In this document: one piece after another, positions 7,062-12,277 of the stretch
How the letters are laid out: each line of letters begins with the position of its first letter
Numbering within the stretch: the stretch's first letter is position 1
Origin: Candidatus Gracilibacteria bacterium CG2_30_37_12
GTDB taxonomy: Bacteria > Patescibacteriota > Gracilibacteria > BD1-5 > UBA2023
DNA: 12,277 bases
Reading direction: 5' to 3'
NCBI GenBank assembly: GCA_001873165.1
Contig: MNYO01000027.1
Coordinates: 1-12,277 of the forward strand
Program-made: the position numbers and the translations under genes
Notes under the pieces: model-generated
Databases searched by the model: none
What the model saw: only the letters and a program-made list of their open reading frames with translations
Told to the model about the DNA's origin: nothing

Positions 7062-9212
7062 ATGTCTTCACTCAAAAAATCCATCGCCTTCACTTTGCTT
7101 CTCGTCATGGTTTCTCCTCTTTCATCGGTGGATGCTCTGACACTTCAACAGACCGTAAATACTATCCAAGCGACCGATCCTGCTCTCCCAATAGGAGTTG
7201 CCAATCCGAAAGGATATATCGGAAGCCTCTTATCGGAGCTCTTTTGGGGATCTGTTGATGGGACAAAGAATGGAAAAATTAAACCGCAGTATATCGACTA
7301 TGCCGGATTCTCTTCTTGGACACAATCTGGATCTAATGCTTTTTATAGTGGGACGGGGAATGTCGGGATTGGGACGACGAATCCGGGAGCTGCTCTAAAT
7401 GTAATAAAAACAACCGAACAAATGCGTTTAGGGTATGATGCATCAAGTTATTTGTCCGCCATAGTTGATTCAAATGGAGCAGCCACACTTTATAGTAATG
7501 GTGTTAATAGGAATTTAAATATTTCCACAAACTATGGAGGGATGAATGGTACCGTCGCGGCATCTTTTGGATATTATAACGGGTATAATGGAATTACAAC
7601 GCCATATTTGAGATCAGACCTTGTTTCTACGTCACGGATTACATCGGGCAATACTATAAGTTTTGATGGATATAGCAATGGGTATAATTTTGATTTAATC
7701 GGATATAATGCTGGTGCTTTCGGTGGAGGTTATTTTGTATATTCATCTAAGTTGCCGAAGGAAAGTGGTGTTTCAACTGAAAGATTAAGACTTCATACAA
7801 ATGGAAATTTCGGTTTTTATAATTCAAATCCGCAATATACTGTTGATATTAATGGTTCGTTTAACGTTTCAAGCGGTTTTGTAGTAAAAGATACTGGTAA
7901 CGTCGGAATATGAACCTCTACCCCATCAGATCTCTTGACACTCTCGGGTGCCACGTCAACGCTCGTAAATCTGAATGGTGCGACCACCAACTATCGAGGA
8001 CTCAAGATGTCGAATACTTCAGGAACCGAACAGTGGTTTGCTGGAGCAAATAATCTGAATAATTATGTCATCCGACAAGGTGGAACGACGGATATCATGA
8101 CTTTCTCTGGGGGGAATGTGGGGATTGGGACGACGGCGCCGGGGGCTCGGGTGCATTCTATTGGTGGTGCTGCTGGATCTTCAATAAGCGGTACGTATAC
8201 TGGTGGGGGGGTAGGATTACAACTAGGTGTCGGTTGGGGTTATGGGTCGACTCTCGGAAGTGGGGGTGGAAATTTTCCTGGTGGTGCTGGTGGTATCTTT
8301 ATTGGTGGTAACCATTCTACTATTGGTGGTGGAGGTGCTGGCCTATACGCACAAGGGGGAGTTGGTACTCCTACTGGAGGTGGTACTCAAGGTGAAGGTG
8401 GTGCTGGTATATACGCTGTTGGCGGTGTTGGCGGTGCTGGTATAGGCCCAGCAGGATATTTTTCAGGGAATATAGTTGTTAAAGGTTTAGATTCTTTAAA
8501 TACATCTTTTGCGGCAAACATCAGCGGTTCAACTGGTATAGGTTTGGTTGTAACAAATGGTGGTAATGTATGAATCGGAATATCGAGTCCATCAATGAAC
8601 TTGGATGTAGTTGGATCGGCAGTTTTTCGTGGTACGAGTTCACAGATTCGTCTCTATGAGACAAATGCTGCAAATCCACTTTTTGCATGGCATTTTAGCT
8701 TAAATAATGGGGATTTAACTACTTATTATGGGGATGATGCAACGAGTGGACCATATTATCCAGTCATGACACAAACAAACGCTGGAAATGTCGGAATCGG
8801 GACGACAACCCCAGGGACCTATAAACTTTATGTAAATGGTACGGGATATCTCGGAGCTGCCGCTTGGGTATATGCATCTGACAGGAGACTCAAAGAAAAT
8901 ATCACCCCACTTAAGTATGGCATGGATGAGATTATGAAACTCAGCACAAAGAAATTTGATTATATTCAAGGTGAGAAAAATAATCTCGGATTTATCGCTC
9001 AGGATGTACAAAAAATTTTTCCAGAACTCGTTACAACACAACCAAGTGGTATGCTTGGACTGAAGACCGATATGATAATTCCTGTTCTCGTAAATGCTGT
9101 ACAGGAATTGGAAACTCAAAAAGATGCTGAAATTCAAGATTTGAAAAAACAAAACCAGGATTTGAAATTTCTTGTCTGCCTCGACCATCCGAGCGCCGAG
9201 ATATGTAAATAA
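7062..9212 (+). CDS. Secreted fibre-like protein with NVGIGT modules and C-terminal peptidase S74 chaperone
   Basis: One 716-residue frame, ATG 7062 to TAA 9210-9212, once TGA at 7911 and 8571 are read as Gly. Residues 1-25 are a Sec signal peptide (SLKKSIAFTLLLVMVSPLSSVDA). The body carries the motif N-V-G-I-G-[TI]-[TS]-x-P at 7359, 7899, 8115, 8565 and 8787, with a degenerate copy at 7806; these short modules, often seen before S74 domains, start repeated beta segments. Residues about 365-465 are glycine rich (about 45 Gly). The C-terminus (residues 605 on) is a peptidase S74 / intramolecular chaperone domain: ASDRRLKENITPL, where Ser606 is the expected self-cleavage site, then LGFIAQDVQKIFPELV, and a coiled coil (VNAVQELETQKDAEIQDLKKQNQDL, read in parts). 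In phage tail spikes this domain trimerises the fibre, then cuts itself off. With a signal peptide and no phage genes nearby, a trimeric surface fibre or adhesin is likely. Confidence 0.88.
8158..8460 (+). repeat. Glycine-rich, GGT-biased low-complexity segment
   Basis: Inside the fibre gene, about 45 of about 100 codons are glycine, in runs such as GGVGGAG and GGGGAG, written mostly as GGT with no TGA. Elsewhere in the window GGA is the usual glycine codon. The segment lies between the third and fourth NVGIG modules and looks like an inserted or expanded module. Confidence 0.7.
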
Positions 9213-9216
9213 AAAC

Positions 9217-9243
9217 TTGCCTTTTGATAAATCTCTCTATACT
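9217..9243 (+). promoter_or_regulatory. Candidate promoter for the gene at 9276
   Basis: TTGCCT (9217-9222), a 15-base spacer and TATACT (9238-9243), followed 32 bases later by ATG 9276. It begins directly after the stop of the fibre gene, implying independent transcription of the small gene. Confidence 0.45.
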
Positions 9244-9275
9244 AGAAACACTTATTTATTCTCTCTCTTCTTTTT

Positions 9276-9566
9276 ATGAATCTCTCTAATTTCAATTGGA
9301 AAGCGACACTTTTAAGCCTTTGGGTTATCTTCTCATTTCTCTATATCTCCTGGAATATATATGAAGGATTTAAGATAAGTGTTATGCAAAATGCCTATAT
9401 AGCAGGTCAAACCGATACAGTGAATAAACTTTTGGAACAAGCTCAGAACAAAGAATGTAAACCATTCAATGTATATGTAGGCGATAAAAAAGCGGATTTG
9501 ATCAATGTGACTTGTCTTCAACAATCATCAAAAGAAACGAGTACTCCCGTTGTTCCACAGAAATAA
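9276..9566 (+). CDS. Small single-pass membrane protein, unknown function
   Basis: A 96-residue protein with a short N-terminal polar stretch (MNLSNFNWK), one membrane helix (ATLLSLWVIFSFLYISW) and a soluble tail. The tail has a distinctive YIAGQTDTVNKLLEQAQNKECKPFNVYVGDKKADLINVTCLQ, read in parts, with two cysteines (in KECKPF and VTCLQ) that could pair outside the membrane, and a Ser/Thr/Pro-rich end. I recall similar 'AGxxDTVNxLI-QA-C-PF' small proteins in candidate phyla genomes, but no function is known to me. It sits 63 bases after the S74 fibre gene in the same direction and ends at a strong bidirectional terminator. A helper or anchor for surface structures is only a guess from its place. 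Confidence 0.8.
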   Translation: MNLSNFNWKATLLSLWVIFSFLYISWNIYEGFKISVMQNAYIAGQTDTVNKLLEQAQNKECKPFNVYVGDKKADLINVTCLQQSSKETSTPVVPQK

Positions 9567-9594
9567 GAAAATAATCTCTATTCAGGTTAGTTTC

Positions 9595-9626
9595 AAAAAT
9601 CCCATCGAGTAATCGATGGGATTTTT
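9595..9626. terminator. Bidirectional intrinsic terminator
   Basis: A perfect 14-bp stem AAAAATCCCATCGA (9595-9608), loop GTAA and its complement ending in TTTTT (9613-9626). It separates the convergent genes ending at 9566 (+) and 9650 (-) and can serve both. Confidence 0.9.
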
Positions 9627-9649
9627 CTTGCCTCCTCTCCTTCTAGTTT

Positions 9650-10096
9650 TTACTTCTTGATGAGCTCTTTAATAGCTCCTTTTATTACCTGTCTCGGTTT
9701 TCCAAAGGAAGAATCTCCCCGCTCGACCGAAAAAACGCGCGTATAGATAGTTCCCGCATACGACCCCGTATTGGTTATGAGTTCCCCATTTTTATCGATA
9801 TACTTATACTGTTCACCACTACTTCCAGTAAAAACCTGAAAAGTTTGCGAAGCTGGATCTTTGTAGAGGAAAAATATATCTTTTTCGGATAGGATACTCG
9901 TATCCGTTTTTCTAACGATATTTTCTGCACTCGATTGTAGAAGAGAAATAGTATTGCTTTTATCGTAATCATCCTCAATGGTACGATTCTGGAGGAGAAT
10001 GAGTGTTACACCTCCCATGGCAATTGCAAGAATTACAACTCCTACCACGAGAGAGACGAGTGTTTCTCCTTTCTTTGAGTTTGAAAAATTATACAT
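9650..10096 (-). CDS. Minor pseudopilin-like protein lacking Glu+5
   Basis: A 148-residue protein with a prepilin-type start: MYNFSNSKKG, then ETLVSLVVGVVILAIAMGGVTLILL. Gly10 would be -1, Glu11 +1, with T-L at +2/+3 but Ser instead of the conserved Glu at +5. The helix is followed by a small soluble domain with FFLYKDPASQTFQVFTGSSGEQYKYIDKNGEL and IYTRVFSVERG, like PilV/GspI-type minor pilins ('DP..YqV.i'). Minor pilins without Glu+5 are known at the tip of the type II secretion pseudopilus (GspK), so it might prime or cap a fibre. It faces away from a second prepilin gene across 134 bases and converges on the small membrane gene. No TGA codons. Which pilin subtype it is remains uncertain. 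Confidence 0.75.
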   Translation of the reverse strand: MYNFSNSKKGETLVSLVVGVVILAIAMGGVTLILLQNRTIEDDYDKSNTISLLQSSAENIVRKTDTSILSEKDIFFLYKDPASQTFQVFTGSSGEQYKYIDKNGELITNTGSYAGTIYTRVFSVERGDSSFGKPRQVIKGAIKELIKK

Positions 10097-10111
10097 AATA
10101 GATATACTAGG

Positions 10112-10153
10112 GAATAGTTTACATGAGAATAGTTTATAGGGAATAGATAGTTT
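10112..10153. repeat. Three direct repeats GAATAG(N)TTT in a divergent control region
   Basis: GAATAGTTTA at 10112-10121 and again at 10127-10136, then GAATAGATAGTTT at 10141-10153. Spacing of 15 and 14 bases is more than one helix turn. They lie between the divergent pilin-like genes at 10096 (-) and 10231 (+) and could be activator or repressor sites. I see no strong promoter pair in the rest of 10097-10230; TTGTCA at 10152-10157 and GATAAT at 10178-10183 are spaced too widely. Confidence 0.45.
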
Positions 10154-10230
10154 GTCAATAACTCATATTTCATCTCTGATAATTATTCCCCAATTCCTGT
10201 TCTCTCTCGTATTTAAAATTATCAGAAAAA

Positions 10231-10863
10231 ATGAAAAAAAATACTACAACGTCCAAGAAGGGTTTTACACTTCCAGAAATAGTGGTTGCCATTACCATCT
10301 CTGTTATGATTATGGGTGGGATTTTTGGTTTCCTCACGAGTCTTCAGAAAGACATTCTCCAATCCAAACAATCCACCCTCATTTATACAAATCTGACTGA
10401 TTTTATTGGTACGATGAATAATTTCGAGAAACTTTATGCGAGTGGAAGTGTTGTTGTAAGCGGATCGGGGGTGTATAATGTAGCACTTCTCATGCGTCCA
10501 GATAAAAGTGCTGGAGTTTTGATTGGAGTAGTAGAACAAAAAACAGGGAATACTTTTCGACTCGATCCTGTTGCTAACAAAAATACCTACGGTAAAAAAG
10601 TGATAGCATATCAGAAATTAACTGCCTCACAGGTTTCTTCTGTGTTCGCTTCCACAGGGAGTGTTTATGTGACAGATTTTTCAGATGAAGGCCTTTTCCG
10701 GAATCTTCCCGTCACCGATTTTCTTATAACTCCATACAATGTATGAAAACTTTTCGAATATAGATTTAACGTAGAAACTCCTTTTTATGAGAATCTGATA
10801 GGGAGACAGAGGATTGATATAGAACCAGAAGTCACGATATTACCATTTACTCTTGATTTCTAA
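10231..10863 (+). CDS. Type IV prepilin-like protein (PilW/GspJ-like minor pilin)
   Basis: A 210-residue protein, ATG 10231 to TAA 10861-10863; TGA at 10744-10746 (residue 172) is Gly. The N-terminus is a canonical class III signal: MKKNTTTSKKG then F-T-L-P-E, with Gly11 at -1, Phe12 at +1 and Glu16 at +5, followed by a hydrophobic helix IVVAITISVMIMGGIFGFL. The rest is a soluble domain with no recognised catalytic motif; size and N-terminus suit a PilW/GspJ-type minor pilin. The next gene starts 3 bases after the stop, so the two form an operon with coupled translation. In the standard code the last 38 residues would be lost. It would be processed by prepilin peptidase and built into a pilus or pseudopilus; the exact machine is not in this window. 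Confidence 0.82.
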
Positions 10864-10866
10864 AAA

Positions 10867-12048
10867 ATGTTTAAACACTTTTTACATACTCATCGGGGAA
10901 GTGTCTTCATCTATGCAATGATGATTAGTTTTTTCGCCGTTATTATTGGGTATATTATCACTATTAAGATAGATAGCCTTATAGAGAATCTCGATACTCA
11001 AAATTATAATACGAAGCTTCATACAAATCTGACAGAAAAAGCAGACTTGGCGATGGGGTATGATATATCCCTCAATACGAATGGAAGTGGGTTCATTAAT
11101 ACCGTACAATGTCCAGATTCTGTGATAATGAGCAGAACATTTGCTGGTGGGGTATCAGTAAATATACCAACCGTTCCATTTTTCAATAATGCAATCTTTG
11201 TTTGTTCTGGATCCACACTCCAGGGGAATCTTCTTCTTTCCTATGCTTCAGGAGGGAATATATTTGCAACAGGAAGTTATCTCTGATCTACTATATCTTT
11301 ACTCCCATTGGGTGGGACTGGAGCACGTACAGGAACATTTTCTGATGGTTCTGGAACTTATATTTCCTTTACGGCAACAGGAACATTTTCCAACCTCGAT
11401 TTGGATCGTAATTCCGATAATTTTCAAGCTTCTTCCAGTGGTACATTTATGTATCCAGATGGACAAGGGGATAATGATGATCTAGCGAGAAAAACCATTT
11501 ATGGATATATTAAAAAGAATACGGGATGGTATGATGCTTTTACTATGAATACACCGGTTCGAAAATACATTGCTAATAATCCTTTTAATACAACCCCTAT
11601 TATCATCACTGCCGATAGAACACAGACAGGATACCTTCGTCTCGATATAGATAACCCGTACAGTATTAAGATATTGGAATTTGATAGAGTAGCATTTGAG
11701 AGCATAAAAGAACTACGAACTATCACAGGGGCTACTACCACTTTTTCCACGGGTGGTATCGGTTGGATAATGCCAGATTTGAGCCTCTCAGGATCCAAAA
11801 GTGGAGCGAAGATATTTGATCTCAAGAATAAAGATTATGCTATTTTTCTCTCTTTTTCTGGAAATTTGACCAATACTGGAGTAGATTTTCTGAAATATAA
11901 AATAAGTATGGAAAATGAATACGGAACTGGTGTATATATTGTACCACTTGATGAGACGACCAATGGAATCATAAAATATCTCGGAACCGATATTATTATT
12001 GACCGAGACAAAGATTATCGATATAAACAATTTGAAATAGTACGATAA
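10867..12048 (+). CDS. Large pilin-like / PilX- or GspK-like membrane-anchored protein
   Basis: A 393-residue protein from ATG 10867 to TAA 12046-12048, with TGA at 11284 (residue 140) as Gly in TGSYLGSTISLL. It starts MFKHFLHTHRGSVFIYAMMISFFAVIIGYIITIKIDS: a short basic leader ending in RG and one long hydrophobic helix, like PilX/GspK-type minor pilins ('RGS-IY'), but without Glu at +5. The long exterior part is Ser/Thr/Gly rich with SGSTLQGNLLLSYASGG and repeated GTFS elements (TGTFSDGSGTY, TGTFSNLDLD), suggesting beta structure. It follows the prepilin gene by 3 bases and ends before a strong terminator, so it is the last gene of a two-gene operon. A tip protein of the pseudopilus is a fair guess from size and missing Glu; the family could also be one specific to these phyla. 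Confidence 0.7.
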
Positions 12049-12089
12049 AATAAATAATAGACAAGTTCCATAATAACCCCATCTCACAC

Positions 12090-12123
12090 AAAAATACCCC
12101 ATTCGTCAGAATGGGGTATTTTT
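12090..12123. terminator. Bidirectional intrinsic terminator
   Basis: A perfect 15-bp stem AAAAATACCCCATTC (12090-12104), loop GTCA and its complement ending in TTTTT (12109-12123). It ends the pilin-like operon and faces the minus-strand gene whose stop is at 12141. Confidence 0.9.
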
Positions 12124-12140
12124 CTTTCATTTCTCTGTTT

Positions 12141-12277
12141 CTATGCTGAATTTCGTAGTGAGAGGTTGTGAAGTCCGGCGGAGATCATGGCAAACATGTC
12201 CTTGATATCCATCTTCACCGTCTGGAAGTCACCGTATATACGGTTTCTAAGGGTATTTCGTACCACTCAAAATCGCT
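12141..12277 (-). CDS. C-terminal fragment of an unidentified gene, possibly a DDE transposase
   Basis: On the minus strand the frame from 12275 to TAG at 12143-12141 gives 44 residues: RFGVVRNTLRNRIYGD, FQTVKMDIKDMFAMIS, AGLHNLSLRNSA. The G of RFG is a TGA codon (12269-12267). The general pattern V-x-R-N-x-L-[KR]-x-x-Y-G, a helix, then [AS]-[AG]-x-x-N-L resembles the end of IS5-type transposases (VERxFGxLK...YG...A..NL), but the fragment is too short to be sure. Base composition is more GC-rich than the neighbouring pilin genes, which would suit a mobile element. The rest of the gene is outside the window. Confidence 0.45.

Noticed and set aside
8227..8445. 72-residue frame within the S74 gene
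   Set aside because: Shadow of the glycine-rich GGT repeats, giving a Val/Leu-rich nonsense protein.
7899..8573. UGA = tryptophan (table 4)
   Set aside because: It would give NVGIW and NVWIG in a motif that is NVGIG in other copies, and Trp at two HicA glycines. Glycine fits everywhere checked.
8715..9188. 157-residue minus-strand frame opposite the S74 domain
   Set aside because: The plus strand carries unmistakable S74 motifs; the antisense frame has no recognisable features.
7062..9212. Prophage tail-spike gene
   Set aside because: A Sec signal peptide at the start and no capsid, tail, terminase or integrase gene in the window make a host surface protein more likely, though a phage ancestry of the domain is possible.
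254..12048. Reading the TGA breaks as real stops or frameshifts, giving many short genes
   Set aside because: Homology continues in the same frame after every TGA, and TGA sits at motif glycines. Seventeen independent errors without one frame change is not credible.
1..12277. CRISPR array, tRNA or rRNA genes
   Set aside because: No regularly spaced repeats of the right size, no cloverleaf or rRNA-like sequence was noticed on either strand.

Overview
The window reads as genomic DNA of a Candidate Phyla Radiation bacterium of the Gracilibacteria (BD1-5) / Absconditabacteria (SR1) type, in which UGA is a glycine codon (translation table 25). It is AT-rich. Many reading frames are cut by TGA but continue in the same frame with the same family homology. 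The best internal proof is the repeated motif N-V-G-I-G-T in the gene at 7062-9212: two of its copies have TGA exactly where the other copies have GGG or GGA. HicA has TGA at two conserved glycines. I count 17 in-frame TGA codons; all genes below are read with UGA = Gly and end in TAA or TAG.

Layout. 1-213: 3' end of a transposase gene (+), cut by the window edge. 254-4870: an alpha-2-macroglobulin (A2M) gene (+) that lacks its N-terminal part and has an in-frame TAA. 4877-4917: terminator shared with a convergent prepilin gene (4933-5661, -). 5662-5790: divergent control region with a perfect 16-bp inverted repeat overlapping a promoter. 5791-6483: small secreted protein (+). 6571-7028: hicB-hicA toxin-antitoxin pair (+), with hicA broken by TAA. 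7062-9212: secreted fibre-like protein with NVGIGT modules and a C-terminal peptidase S74 self-cleaving chaperone (+). 9276-9566: small membrane-anchored protein (+). 9595-9626: bidirectional terminator. 9650-10096: minor pseudopilin (-). 10097-10230: divergent control region with direct repeats. 10231-10863 and 10867-12048: two-gene operon of a prepilin and a larger pilin-like protein (+). 12090-12123: terminator. 12141-12277: 3' end of another gene, possibly a transposase (-).

As a whole the segment looks like a cell-surface locus: type IV pilin-like proteins, a self-processing fibre, a secreted conserved protein and a protease-trap-like A2M, flanked by mobile-element remnants. These phyla are thought to live attached to other cells, so a role in attachment or envelope protection is plausible but only inferred. 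Two genes (A2M and hicA) carry single TAA stops at positions where the families appear to favour glycine, suggesting UGA(Gly) to UAA(stop) transitions as a route of gene decay under this code. No tRNA, rRNA or CRISPR array was seen, and no gene-free stretch exceeds 300 bases.
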